From positions 54,810,431 to 54,874,430 of the forward strand of contig JASFXZ010000002.1 of NCBI GenBank assembly GCA_032209605.1: a DNA stretch of 64,000 nt. Reading direction: 5' to 3'. Under the pieces are notes generated by a model. It ran no database searches and had not been told where the DNA came from. It saw only the letters and a program-made list of their open reading frames with translations. Shown here piece by piece: positions 1 through 12,700 of this stretch. How positions within the stretch are numbered: the stretch's first letter is position 1; each line of letters opens with the position of its first letter. This DNA is from Mactromeris polynyma. Taxonomy: Eukaryota > Mollusca > Bivalvia > Venerida > Mactridae. The position numbers and the translations under genes are program-made.

Positions 1-373
1 CGATTAGTTTTACTTTACGCTGATGATACGGCGATTAGTTTTACTCTACGCTGATGATACGGCGATTAGTTTAACTCTACGCTGATGATACGGCGATTAG
101 TTTTACTCTACGCTGATGATACGGCGATTAGTTTTACTCTACGCTGATGATACGGCGATAAGTTTTACTCTACGCTGATGATACGGCGATTAGTTTTACT
201 CTACGCTGATGATACGGCGATTAGTTTTACTCTACGCTGATGATACGGCGATTAGTTTTACTCTATGCTGATGATACGGCGATTAGTTTAACTCTACGCT
301 GATGATACGGCGATAAGTTTTACTCTACGCTGATGATACGGCGATTGGTTTTACTCTACGCTGATGATACGGC
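1..373 (+). repeat. 31-bp minisatellite built from a reverse-transcriptase YADD box
   Basis: About twelve near-identical tandem copies of a 31-bp unit (cgattagttttactctacgc plus 11 more bases) run from the window edge to about 373. Read in one frame the unit encodes R-L-V-L-L-Y-A-D-D-T-A, the catalytic motif of a LINE reverse transcriptase, and the last copy continues into the remaining RT sequence (IFSDNEQNLKKIL). Because 31 is not a multiple of three, each copy shifts frame, so the array cannot encode a protein. The array is cut by the window start, so its true length is unknown. Confidence 0.93.
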
Positions 374-641
374 GATATTTTCAGATAATGAACAAAATTT
401 AAAAAAAATCTTAACGAGTATAATGCCCCATATTTTGTTCCAAATTTGTTGTGTTACTAAAATTCATGAAGGGGATTTTGTCTACCTTATAAAATTCATG
501 AAGGGGATTTTGTCCACCTTATAAAATTCATGAAGGGGAATTTCATGTTCTCATGTGATGTACTGTATATTTGTATTGTGTATGTGTTTTATGACGATGT
601 ACCATGTACAAGTCAAAACCAATAAAATGTTCTGTTCTGTT
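374..641 (+). mobile_element. 3' remnant of a non-LTR retrotransposon (LINE)
   Basis: Directly after the YADD minisatellite the frame reads IFSDNEQNLKKILTSI, the usual residues after the YADD box of CR1/RTE-like reverse transcriptases, and then decays. The rest of the RT and the C-terminal region are missing. Positions 461-540 hold two and a half copies of a ~37-bp tandem unit (aaaattcatgaaggggattt...). The end, 621-641, has 'aataaaatgttctgttctgt', a short pentanucleotide tail of the kind found at LINE 3' ends. This is a dead, internally deleted copy; the exact clade cannot be decided from this fragment. Confidence 0.7.
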
Positions 642-651
642 CTATGTGTAC

Positions 652-690
652 ATATCGGAAGTTTCTTTTTTTGTTCAGTGTATGTATGGT
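652..690 (-). mobile_element. Isolated Tc1 family-1 terminal inverted repeat
   Basis: The sequence cggaagtttctttttttgtt followed by cagtgtatg is the reverse complement of the terminus seen at 55472 and 49305 (TACTGAACAAAAAAAGAAAC). No transposase sequence is attached to it. It may be the displaced end of the family-1 copy that begins near 919, since that copy lacks its own left terminus. Confidence 0.65.
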
Positions 691-794
691 CCGGGGATCT
701 GTTATATACATACGTGTACGTATATATTAGCTAAGCGAGCACATAATCGATAACTTCGATAACTAAGAGTGTTTTATATTCTTTATCGAGACAA

Positions 795-880
795 ACGCAG
801 GACCCGCGGCTCAGTGATTAACACCGCTGACTACAACTCCGAAGCCGTGGATCCAAGTTCTCGTCCAACCATGCAGGTAA
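795..880 (+). repeat. Possible tRNA-derived SINE head
   Basis: The stretch 'gcggctcagtgattaacacc' resembles a tRNA A box and D arm. 'gtggatccaagttctcgtcc' about 45 bases further resembles a decayed B box / T arm. No full cloverleaf could be drawn, so this is at best a tRNA-derived SINE fragment and not a functional tRNA gene. Confidence 0.3.
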
Positions 881-1170
881 ACAGACACGAGTTCAGTGTT
901 TCCTATTTAACACAGTACCGATTTGTACACATAGTGTTTGTTATGTTAAACAGAAATCATTGTGTAAAGAAAGTAGATAGGTAATATTAGCCTTGACCTG
1001 TGTTATTAGGATTCATGAATTTTAGCGATTATCACGGTTTGTAGTGTTAATCATCAACAACGTGAAACATGTCCCGTGTGGTATTCGGTCAATTTGTTTT
1101 ACTTGTCTTACTGAGGCATTGTTGTCAAGTGAACGAAAACGCTTTTGTTTTACATTGTAGCATTTTTAGT

Positions 1171-2325
1171 ATGCCAAAAATACCCAATAATTTACGCGAA
1201 CGTACAATTGGCATGATTGATGCTGGCATGTCGACAGAAGACGTTGCAAGGCATGTTGGGAGTTCTAGTCGAGCGATACGAAATCTTCGCGCACGATTTA
1301 GAACGACAGGACACACCGACGATTTGCCACGTCGTGGACGCCCGCGTGTTACAACGCGTGGTCAAGACCGCTGTAACACATGAACGCGCATTTGCGCAAT
1401 CGATTCCAAACTGCCACTGCTACTGCTGCTAACACACCTGGGCTTCATAATAACCGAATCAGTGCGCAAACTGTTCGTAATAATCTGCGGGAGAACGGTT
1501 TACACGGACGACGTCCTTACGTCAATATTCGGTTATTTTGTTAACCGGTTAACCGTTTAATGTTCCGGCCTACAGATATATTGAAAATAAAACGTACAAC
1601 AACATAAGAAAAAAAAGATTAACCGGTTAGTGATTTTACTAACCGATAACCGCATATTCGAACGGTTAACCGGTTAATCGTTGACATCCCTAGTTTTAAC
1701 GCAACATCATCGTGTAAATCGTCTTTAATGGGCACGTGTACATAATCGTTGGACACGACGACGCTGGAATACATGTACCTTTCTTTTTTCGGATGAATCA
1801 AGATTTTGTTTACATCGTGGTGATGGCAGGGTGCGCGTCTACCGTAGGAGAAATGAACGCTATGCTGACTGTTGTGTTCTTGAACAAGATCATTTCGAGG
1901 GTGGGGTTCTGTCATGGTTTGGGCAGCCATTGACCATGGTTAACGTTCACCACTAGTCGTCATAAATGGCAATTTAAATGCTCAACGTTACCGCGATGAC
2001 ATTCTCGCTCATTACGTCATTCCTCTGTTCCATAACAACGCCAACATCTCGATTTGTCAGCGTGATAATGCCACATCTCATACAGCTTGAGCCACTGTAA
2101 ATAGTCTTATTACACAAAACATTGATTTCATTGATGACTGGCCCGCTAAAAGTCCTGATCTCAACCCAATCGAGCACGTCTGTGATATTCTGGATAGGCG
2201 AGAAAGGCGTCGTCCCAACCCATGCACCTGCTTACGTCAACGAACTTCGTCAAGCGCGCATTCAGGAATGGAACAATATTCCACAGGCAGAAGTCAACAC
2301 CTTAGTCAACTCTATGCGCCGTTGA
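1171..2325 (+). pseudogene. Tc1-like transposase pseudogene (family 1)
   Basis: From the ATG at 1171 an intact N-terminal part reads MPKIPNNLRERTIGMIDAGM and continues with a helix-turn-helix (VARHVGSSSRAIRNLRARF) and an AT-hook-like RRGRPRV, then terminates at 1383. Further parts of the catalytic domain are visible in changing frames: the RMNQDF region near 1790, the DNA(T) region near 2065 and SPDLNPIEHV near 2150-2180. The gene is interrupted by the inserted MITE at 1521-1693 and by several small indels. The corresponding regions in the second copy are better preserved and define a D-x35-E spacing. Confidence 0.85.
1521..1693. mobile_element. MITE nested inside the Tc1-like transposase
   Basis: Compared with the second family-1 copy, which runs straight from ccttacgt to gttttaacgc near 56131-56150, this copy has about 170 extra bases. 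The insert carries ttaaccggttaaccg near both ends in inverted arrangement and ends in 'cgttgacatccctag'. The outer sequence (ctagggatgtcaacgattaa, read in reverse) resembles hAT-type MITE termini. The target-site duplication is not clear, so the superfamily is inferred. Confidence 0.65.
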
Positions 2326-2569
2326 TGCACTGCAGTGGTCATCTCAAGAGGTGGTCATACCCGTTATTAAGTGTTGTTTTTGTTTTTAACCCCTATCTCA
2401 CTTGGTCAAAATTTCCCCCTTTTTCTGTTAACCTTTGGCGATCATTTTTGCAACAAACGATGCATCATGGAACACTCTTTAAACGCATATATAACAATGA
2501 TTCCCCCGATTTGGTTTTATTTAGCTATGGTCAAACAAACTAAGCGGAAGTTTCATTTTGTCAAGTATA

Positions 2570-3731
2570 CAACAAGTGTTTATACTTCTGAATGCTGAAA
2601 TCGAACGTGCTGTTGGTATCTTTCCCAAACAAACTTTTCGGAAGATTGAGTACTAGGGTTGATATTTTAATGTCTCATCGTGCTTTTTTGGTGGTTGTGC
2701 CTTGTGTATATAACATTCCCTGCTCAGCTTCTTCGTTCGTTTAGGCTTACACACGTTACTTTACTAAAGAATCTTTTAATATTAGAGTAGATTGTGTTTA
2801 GCATCAATGCAGCTTTGTTGGATTTTCGAGGGAGTATCACATTTATTGTGTAATCTTGCAACATCAGTGTATATTTTATAGAATAATTATGAATAACAAA
2901 GAATGAAGAAATTAATGAAGACACTCCTTTAAATCGGACAAATTCTCCACAAAAACATTATTCTACAGAGATAGTTCCAACATCTGAACGAATGGGTGAA
3001 ATAAAAATTCTTATTTTTGATAATAATAATTTATTATGTAGAATTCAGACTATGTTATTGTTTAACTCTTTACCAGAATGTGATCTTTTTGAAATAATGA
3101 TATTTAGCTATTGTGATATAGAAATATAGAAAATTCACGGGAAGTTACTCTGTTTTATTGAGCGCTGAATATTATTTGGTGGCTATTATTGATTGCATAC
3201 TTCCCGTAAGTTGAGCTGAGTGGAGACAAAGGAAGATGATTATTGAATTTTTTTTGTGTGACGACGATATAACTTTAGTGGTGTGTTGCCTCAATCGCAT
3301 CATCCAATCTCCTCCGCAGTGATCTCCCCTTACAGATATGATACCAATTGTGTGCACATAATGTAAAATATGAGAATTTTAATACCTACCGCCGTGTTTT
3401 TCGAACCCAAAAAGATTGAAATTTATTTCACGGAAAAACGACCATTTTCAGAGTCAAAATAGAACAACAAAACAATCTCCGATTTTAAATATATTTATAT
3501 CATTAGAAAGCTGGGAGCATTACCTTTCGATTGATACCAAATTTATTATTATATGTGAAATATTAAAAAAGTTAATGCCTACCGCCGTCTTTTTCATTCA
3601 ATATTGGTTGTAAAGTACGGCGCCGCCGCCTTTTACACCTGTCCCGTAATGTTTACCAAGGGGAGTAACTCTAATGTGATCTCTCCCGGGTGAGGAAGTA
3701 AAGTTTCGCTAAAATTTAAACGATATCGACG
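2570..3731. other. Upstream region of the carboxypeptidase Q gene
   Basis: No coding sequence was recognised. There is a direct repeat of 'cctaccgccgt' with flanking sequence at ~3388 and ~3579, and a short GC-rich patch (acggcgccgccgcc) at ~3617. The patch sits about 100 bases before the first ATG of the next gene and is a plausible promoter/5' UTR. Positions 3318-3337 share 'gcagtgatctccccttac' in inverted form with 30445, marking a dispersed repeat. No TATA box is convincing. Confidence 0.4.
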
Positions 3732-6700
3732 ATGACAGCTACAATTTTATTGTTTGGTAAGTTTTATTGTTCACACTATTTTGAAAGCACTTGAAGTTTT
3801 CACTATTATCTTGTTCAATTATAAAAAATATTTTGTGTATATCATCACGGACCTATACTAAAGGTCCGTGATATCATGAGAATACTACTATAGTCTACAC
3901 ACTACAGCTAGTGAACTGGTAATGTGAAATAGAACAAGGCATTGTTCTAGCTTTTTACCTGTAATATTTCTGTATATCAGAAACTTCACATTGTTGTATT
4001 TTCTCATTTCATTTATTGGTAATCCAGGTTAATATATTTAATGCATATACATGCTCATATGTTGATTATTGCATTCTTCTTGTTGATTATAATGTGTACG
4101 CAATGGCGATTTTTGCGTACATGTAGCTACACACCTGGAGTAGATTTGATTTTGAATTAAAATGTCAACTATAATAGTACAACACATACCATATCTTCCT
4201 TATAATAGCTTTAGGACTAGGAGTGTCAAGATAAGCCAGGGGCGTATCATGATTTATTTGCAATACTTCAGCAGTGTATCACAATAAGGCCCTGAACCTG
4301 AGAGGCAAAATGTAACTACCCCTGGGGATCCAGGGCATGATCCCCCACACATTGTGTCATTTCCTGCATTTTCGGCCTATATCAGATGTTACAATCTAGT
4401 AGTAAAACATAAATAAATCATGAAATATCAAAGAAAGATTGAAGTTACATATTTATTAATACACCTATTAACAGTTTCAAAAGGCCCTATATTCCCCATT
4501 TTATTGATGTTATTAAGTTAATATTACTGACTGCTTATCTATTAATTATTAGTTCTGCACGTTTCGTAGTATAGTACAGAACTTATGTCTTTACGATGGT
4601 TACGTACAAGAGTACGTGTTAGGTTTTAAGCAGTGCTTTGCACGTGATGGGTGGGCGTATCACGTGGTCACGTGATGGGAGAATCACGTGGGTTATATGT
4701 CGATATATAAAGAAGTTTCGCGGGAAAACCGCAGTTCTATGCTTGACTTCAACAGTAGACTTTATTTAAATAATAAAATAAAAGGAATCATTCGGGTTCA
4801 GTTAGTGTATGTTTTATATGTACTACATTAAGTATTATTCAAGGAATTTCATTATTATATGTTTAATCACTTTAATGTAAAAACATGCCGGAGTTGGGCT
4901 CTGTATTTTGAAATTTTGACCATCTGTTTTAAACAGAAGCTTGCTCCTGAATAAGTTCCGTAGATTCAGTTTTCTGAGGAATGTTCTGAGACCTGAAAAA
5001 AGAAAAACAGGAGTCACGGATCCACGGTTCCTCTTAAAAAAGGGGTTTTACGTGTACGCTCAGCATTCCATATGAAGAATATAGCATCGTCTGCAACGCA
5101 GACTGTGCTTGAGCATGTTATTTTGAAAGTCATTGGATTTAGTACATTATGATGTTATGCTTTATATGCATGTATATTTACAAATTACAAATGTACATAC
5201 ACACGGATGAACGCAACCCCTCAATAAAGTGAAGTCTTGCCAAGCAAACAGAGTTTGTTATTTGTACATGGTATAGTTAAGACTGTAACTTGTATAACAC
5301 TGTCAGTTTGTTTTATAGAACTTTATCAAAATGTCTGTGGTTAAATGATTATGATGTATGTAATAACAATAATATGAATAAAAAACTGTCACTTAGAAGT
5401 TAGAAAAGCATAAACACTATACAACATCAAAGAATGTTGTTCTTTTGTGAAACAGACAATATTAAAACACTATAAAATGTGCCAACATAATTTTATTAGC
5501 ATAAATATCTTACAAATTTACTTGGGGTCGAAATGTCCTTATACCCAAAAAACATGGCCGCCAAGGGCTTGGGTCATGTTCCCTACATGTATATATAGTG
5601 GAAAGTTTAAACTACATTTCCTCCTAAACCATTAAATAGATTTTAATAGATATAACCTGTTGATGAAATCTTCTGTTCTGGCAACAAGTCAACAAAAATG
5701 GGAAAATGTGTACCATTTCCAACGAAATGAATGGAAAAATATATATAGCTGGGTCTTTAATACAACAAATGACTCATACCTACAATGGTTTCAAACTAGA
5801 ATCAATCTCAGAATTTTAGTTACTCTCGTTTTATTATATAAATTGGGAATTTCACCTTCAGAAAAATGTATTTAATTATTGTTATAAAGAAAAAGAAACA
5901 TGAATTTATTTATTTTGGGAATGCCCACTGATACAGAATATTATCTCAGAAATAACTGAATACATTAAAAATTTGATATAGACATCAGGGGCGTAGCTAG
6001 GAGGTTTGTGATGTGTACGCAAGATCCTTTTTGCGGGGGGTCCGGGGGTACTCCCCCGAACAAAAAAAATTCTAGATTGTCTGTAGTGACTTCTGGGCGC
6101 ATTCCTATCCCTGAATTGAGAGGTCATTTTTTAATGCAGATTTGAACTTTTTATTTTTTCGATTTTTCGAGACAATGTGTACGCAGCTGCGTACTCTGCG
6201 TACAGGACGCTACCTGCCTGGACATTGATAGAAAATCTTTTATATTTGGTAGCCAAAAAAAAAAAACATGTTTTACCTACAATCTAAAATAATATATACT
6301 TGTGTAAAAGAATTGCAATTGACCTTTCTGCAGACGCTTCGTAGCCACGCCCCCCTCAGTAACAGGTTCTCGCTGTAACCACGTTAGACAAGCCATGTCC
6401 AATATGGCGTAGAACAAAGAACTATAACGGGCTGATGTAGATAGTATTCTATCGGATTTTTCCTCATTATATGATATTTCGACTTTAAACCATATCTTGA
6501 CAAAATAAATATTACATAATATAGATTTGCTTTGACTAGATTAAGAGTATCAAGCCATAGACTGGAAATTAAAACAGGAAGATGGAATAAACCTTAGATG
6601 ATCAGAAAGAAAATGTCAACTATGTAATGTTTTAGAAGAAGAATTTAATTTTATATTAGAATGTCCTTTATATCAGATAAATTTCGAACCCATTATTATG

Positions 6701-9700
6701 CAATACATTTACATGTGATCATTATTATTCCATGTAAGTCCATGTTTGCAGTTTATTGCGGGTTTACAGGGGAAGTATTTACCCCCAAAAAACATGAAAC
6801 GTTATCTGTAATGTCCGTCCCCTTATGTATAATGTTATTTTTAGTGTGAATGAAAGTCATATTAGTCATCAAGTTTAGGTATAGTTATGTTTGTGTACAT
6901 AAACGACCTTTATTTTGTGTGGAGATGGACATTACACAAAAAGGGATGAATATCAGGATTATTTCTCAAATCTTCAAATCCTGCAACATATATTTCTACA
7001 AATTCCAGAAATCATACTGTAAAGATACGATGATAAAACAGAAACAGAGACAGACACAAGGCATGTACATAGGTTGGACAAACTATATAATGTTATGCAA
7101 TAAACAATAATGTCGCATGTGTGCACTATCTAGATGTAAATCTTATCCAGCCCGTAATCAGCATTTCACAGTCTGGCCCAGTGGGAGTCCAATATGCATC
7201 CAATCAGTTTTTGCTGTCACCATCCGACACATATATACAGCAACGTTGAGAAATGTAAATTATTTTTATAACCTTAACTAAATGACCATTTATAAAAAAT
7301 AAATGATCAGACTTGTGTTGAATGTTAGAAAATAGGTTTATTTATTTAACAAAATCAACACACTCGTAGGTGTGATATTTAGGATTTTAAACCAGATATA
7401 TTACTAATTTCTATACGTACATAAATTGTAAACCCCCAATGCAATTGAAATACATGTAATGAAGAAATAAGGACTTTTCTGACATATAAATTACTTTCGA
7501 AAGAAATACTTGACAGTGAGTAACCAATACCGGTACATCACATGTACTTAGATTTTTCATCAATATCAATTATTACCAAAATTAAGATATTTTCTCCATG
7601 TATATATGTTTATAGCAATACATGTTTCAGTTTTATGTTTTTAATCGCAATAATTATTGATTCTATAATTAATTCTGGTCATTTTATTTATACAAACTCA
7701 GACTTTTCATTAACTTGTAATGTTTGTCCCCTCCAAGTCAAACTGATATTTAAAGGTAAAAATAACAAATACCAAACAAAAAGTTATGTTTTTATCAATG
7801 GGGCATATCTGTTTGCATTAATTTTTGATGGAGTTAACTGGTGATGCGGTCTGCTGCATAACTTAATCCACCGCATGCATTTTTCAAAATTTGTCTTAGG
7901 TTTTGAAAAAGGTAAAAATTTCACGCCACCTATCAGTCTGGATATCTATTGTCACTTTCACACAGCCCGAAGCTACACATTTTCACCATTGTCTTACATC
8001 AATAATAAACACCCTGTAATTTGCTTTCCCGAAAACTATCACTCTTAGACAAATTTGTTGACAACTGTAGCGTTTGTCTAACAAAATGGCGTCGATAAAA
8101 CAATGCGGGAGGTGTGCGCGAATACTGCAACGCGATTGGCTAACGCGAGCTGTCAATCAATATCTGCAGAAAGGTCAATTGAAAGCAAAGCAAATACAAA
8201 AGATAAAAAAAAATTAACTGGACATTTGTAGCTGATTTTGTTAAGTAATTACATGTATAATAGTCAAGATGGTTATTAAAAATATAATGTAGCTGAGAAC
8301 GTAAACTGAATGCAAGTTCAACTTATTTACTTTTTGGAGGGGAATATTAATGATCTTTTATGAAATTTTTGATATCTAAATGATACTTTCGTGATAACTG
8401 TGAATATTATACCAATCAACCAAATGTTAGTTAATAATTTCTGCGATAGTGTAATATAACCTTATTTGTATCACATTGAATCTTAACTTTATTGAAATAC
8501 TAACCTTTTTTCTTATACACACTAACTGCTATTTTGTAAAGTATGGAGTGGGATGTCCTCGAACCCACACATACTTATTTACGAGGAAAATCAAAATATC
8601 TCCCCTCAACCCCCCCCCCCAAAAAAAACAAAAAACATTTTTTGTCCTTGTTATATATCTTTATTTTTTTAAATGCTTTTTCCATTCCAGATATGGTTAA
8701 TTTTGTACCTTTTCATCTTCCCTTCAATGAAACAAATATATTTTATGATAATATGTACGGAGGCATTTAAGGAACTTTAAAAACTTGGACACCAAGATTT
8801 CAAGACGTAAACATCATATTTTGGAGAACATATATATGCACACTATCAGGTGGAGAAGAAGAAAAGCCAACTTGATTAATTTGTGTATTTGTATAATCTT
8901 TGAAGTATCGCCCACCTCATTCATAATTGTATGATTGACCACAGTATTTGATATTGTTTGATTTCCTGTCTTGAGTTGATAAATGCTATGCCATTTAAAA
9001 ACTTAATTTTAATGCTGTTTAAAAATATTTGACTTAATTGAGAGAAATCTGATTTTGATAAATTATATACATTGTGTACATTTATGATAGCAACTTGATT
9101 CTGTTCTTTATTCATATGACTAGACTATTATAATAATGTGCTATAAAACCTCACTTAAAGATAACCTCAATAATAAGACCACCTCAGAATTAAGATCCCA
9201 ATTTTTAAGTCCATTTTCACTGTTTTGTTCTTTATTCGACCTCAATATTCAGACCACCTTAATAAGAAGACCAGTTTGCAAGGGTCCCAAGGGTGGTCGT
9301 ATTATTGAGGTTTTGCTGTATAATACCACAAATAGTATAATATATATCGTTGAAGCAGTGAGAATAATATGACATGTGTTTCTATTTGATCCTTTCAGGT
9401 TGGCTGGTGTTGTTGCTGTTGGTAGTGTCCCATGGTTACCAGGGTGATGTTGATATTACCAAAGTTAGAAAAGAGATAGCTGGTTTGAAAAGTATGTGAA
9501 CATGCATACATTGTCAACTTAATGAAATGTATACATGAATATACTTTGGACAAAATTTCTAATAGATCCCTTTGCTTTTAATTGAAGAGATCATACCTTA
9601 GACCACACTCACAGCAAACCATCCAATCAGCAGCCTCTATTTCAACAATCTATATTGTAATGTATATAGAATGACCCATGAAGTTCACATAGTCTAAGTA

Positions 9701-12700
9701 AAATCTCAAGGCATTATCTGTCATACATATATACACTCGCTAATTGTCATGAATACTCGGCCTATTTAAAAACGCAAAGTTTTAGTTCGGCCAAATGTTT
9801 GTAACTTGTAATTTAACTGCATTTTAAAAACTCATTCTATGTAAAAATACCTGTTGATTGTAATGATCTATAGCATACATGTTGCACAAATGTGAAAGGA
9901 TATTGTGGTAAGTCCTTTTCTTGTGTCCCTAAGTAAGTCCACGAAACTTGAGTAAACCTGTTTTGTGCTTTTCTAAATGCACTGTGTATATATATTGTTA
10001 AGACATTGCCACTTGTTGTCTGTCCTATACATATATAACTGTGTTAAGACATTGCCACTTGTTGTCTGTCCTATACATATATAAACTGTGTACATAACAA
10101 CTTGATTTTAGGGTTGTTGCTTATAATGTCTTTAGATTTCAACTGAATGTCAGAATGTACTAATATTTTCTTGACAGTTACACATTCTGTCATGAATCTA
10201 TTGATATGATTACATTTACATTACAATGTTTTTCATACTCTTTTTGAACACATCTAGGCCTCAACATGTGTCTCTTTCCTGTTGCATGCTGAAAATACCT
10301 TGAGTCATAAGGTAGAGTCTTTCTTTTCATGTAGATCTATACATTTTTGTATCTGTTTGTATATGGACAGAGATTGCTATACCTTACTTTCAGATTTTTG
10401 CTATTAAAACTTGCAGTAGGGGAAATATTTGCATTGGTTGGATTTAGCGGGAAACATATTTTTCAGGGGTGGTATTCACAAAGCATCTTAGATTTTTTCG
10501 TAAGAAATTTCGTAAACTTTAAGAAATTTCTTAGCTAAGAGTAAAATATTTTTTACTCGTAAGTACTATTCAAGAAGCCTCATAGGAAATATCTTAGATA
10601 AAATATTATCCTAAGTTGGAGAAATATCTTACGTTACAATTTTGTCCCAATAAATTTCTTAACGTCGTTGCTATGTAAAAGTGGAATTTCCCAATCTTAA
10701 AATAGTAACGGAAGTAAACACAGCAGTACATACGAGACAATCTCTATCCAGAGTTGTCGTTCCTGCATGTTTTAATTATACACATTAAAGAACAAGATAC
10801 AAGAACAATGTGCATAATGAACAATGTACCATACATTACATGGTCTTGAAGCAGCATTCCACTTAATTTACTCTACATGTTGTTTAATTATGATATCATC
10901 AATATGTTATCAATAACAAAATTTATAGTGATACTTCAATACTTGTGATAATTTGACATTAAATGAGATTTCCGGAGTCTGTGTCTCGCACACTCTCAAT
11001 TTTTAATTTATCTATTTGTATAGCAGTGTAATTCTATTCAGATTGTGAATAGAATGTCTATAATTAGTGTTTCGTAGTATCTTATAATTATTATAGAAGT
11101 GTCTTGCATGAGTATGTATGCATTGTTTTAATGACATATTGTGTAATATGCAAGAATGAGACTTTAATAAAAGATATATATATATATAAACATACATTTA
11201 GGCAAGTACATGATGATCCATTTTAGAATGCACTTATCAATTACTTGGTTTTGTGTTAATGGCTTTTTGTAAACTATGAATGTGTTGCCTGCTGTAATAT
11301 AACACAATAAAATGTACTGTTACTAGGGTGTACTAGGGAAAGTCCTTCATATATAACTTACATAACAATTACCCAAGCATTGTTTACAGGACACATGTTG
11401 TCTTAATAATTAATCAGACAGACAAAATTGAAATAATGTTCTACTTAAATGTTTAATATTCAGTTGATACTTAATAACTGTGCATAAATATACAGCAATT
11501 AAATAATATTAATGTATCAAACTTGCTTTTTTTGACTCATGTGTATAGTTTCCATTAAAGAGAATAATATTTACATCATCCCTAGCTGAGTAAGTGTTCA
11601 TGCAAAATGATTTGCAATATAATAATTACACCATTACATGAAATGGAATTAGAATTACATCATTTTCATGATAGAATATGAAAGCATTGTACCAAATAGA
11701 ATATGTAAAACAGAAATGTTTAGCACTCTTGTAAATGAAGATTTGGGATACAATTATACAGCATACATATAAAGCAGTAGGGAGTGCATGATTCAGTTCA
11801 TGTATCTAAATAAATGTGTTTTCTGTACTTTTTAAACACCCAAGGTAATATTTATGTTTGAAAGTAGTCAGGCTTGTCATGAATATTTATTTAATGTGTA
11901 CTAAAATGTAACTGAAGGGATATTTAATACACATATATACATCTAATATGTGACTGAAGTGACTCACAAAGTTGTGATTGTAATATATTCTATCACACAG
12001 CATCCACAGTGACACTTCCATGGTTGATGGATGTGTAAATAAACAACCTTGCAACAAAACTTTTAAGGATTTTTTCAATGCACATATTAAAGTTTACTGT
12101 TATTATTTTCTTCAAGTGGTCAATATATTGCTGATATTATAGTCTGGTACCTTGTACACTTACGTCCATCTCAAATGCAATTGGGCATTTTTTATTATGA
12201 TAACTATTCCTTAGTTTTAAGTGATTACAGAACAAATATAATATTGTTCATTTGCAAGTAAATGTGGAGTGCTTAAATAATGATACCATTTTAATATATG
12301 ATATACATGTTGCATACTTTTGGTGTGGGTTATAAGAAGACTATAATACTTATGTTTGTGCAAAGATCTCCAGTACTAAAAAAAATCAAAAACAAATCAA
12401 TTCAGGATCCACCGTTTTTATTCAGGTTACATACAACAATAAATCATGACACACATGCTCTGCATACAACTGTTTTTTCATATTTTATGGTTTTTTTCCA
12501 CAGTAACTACCCAAATCTCTATGTGTGTTATCAGCAACCAGATGATATGAGCTGATCAGAAAAGAATGACACTGTATTGTTCCACATGTGCTTATAAATT
12601 GCTGACAAAAGTAAATACATATTACACAAACTTCAAAGTTTGAAACATCTTGCCTTTTATACACAGCTTTGTTTCACATAATGTTTATCATTGATGTTTC

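Larger units (their letters stand above)
919..2567 (+). mobile_element. Decayed Tc1/mariner-like transposon, family 1, copy 1
   Basis: This copy is colinear with the element at 55472-56945 over its whole length. It starts at 'gatttgtacacatagtgttt' without the terminal TACTGAAC repeat and ends in a mutated right terminus (gcggaagtttcattttgtca...) followed by TA at 2568-2569. The transposase is broken by stops and frameshifts, and a ~170-bp foreign insertion lies at 1521-1693. The element is dead. Confidence 0.85.

Noticed and set aside
1..373. Repetitive protein-coding gene based on LVLLYADDTA repeats
   Set aside because: The 31-bp unit shifts frame at every copy, so no continuous repeat protein is possible.
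795..880. Functional tRNA gene
   Set aside because: Only loose A- and B-box matches; acceptor and anticodon stems could not be drawn.
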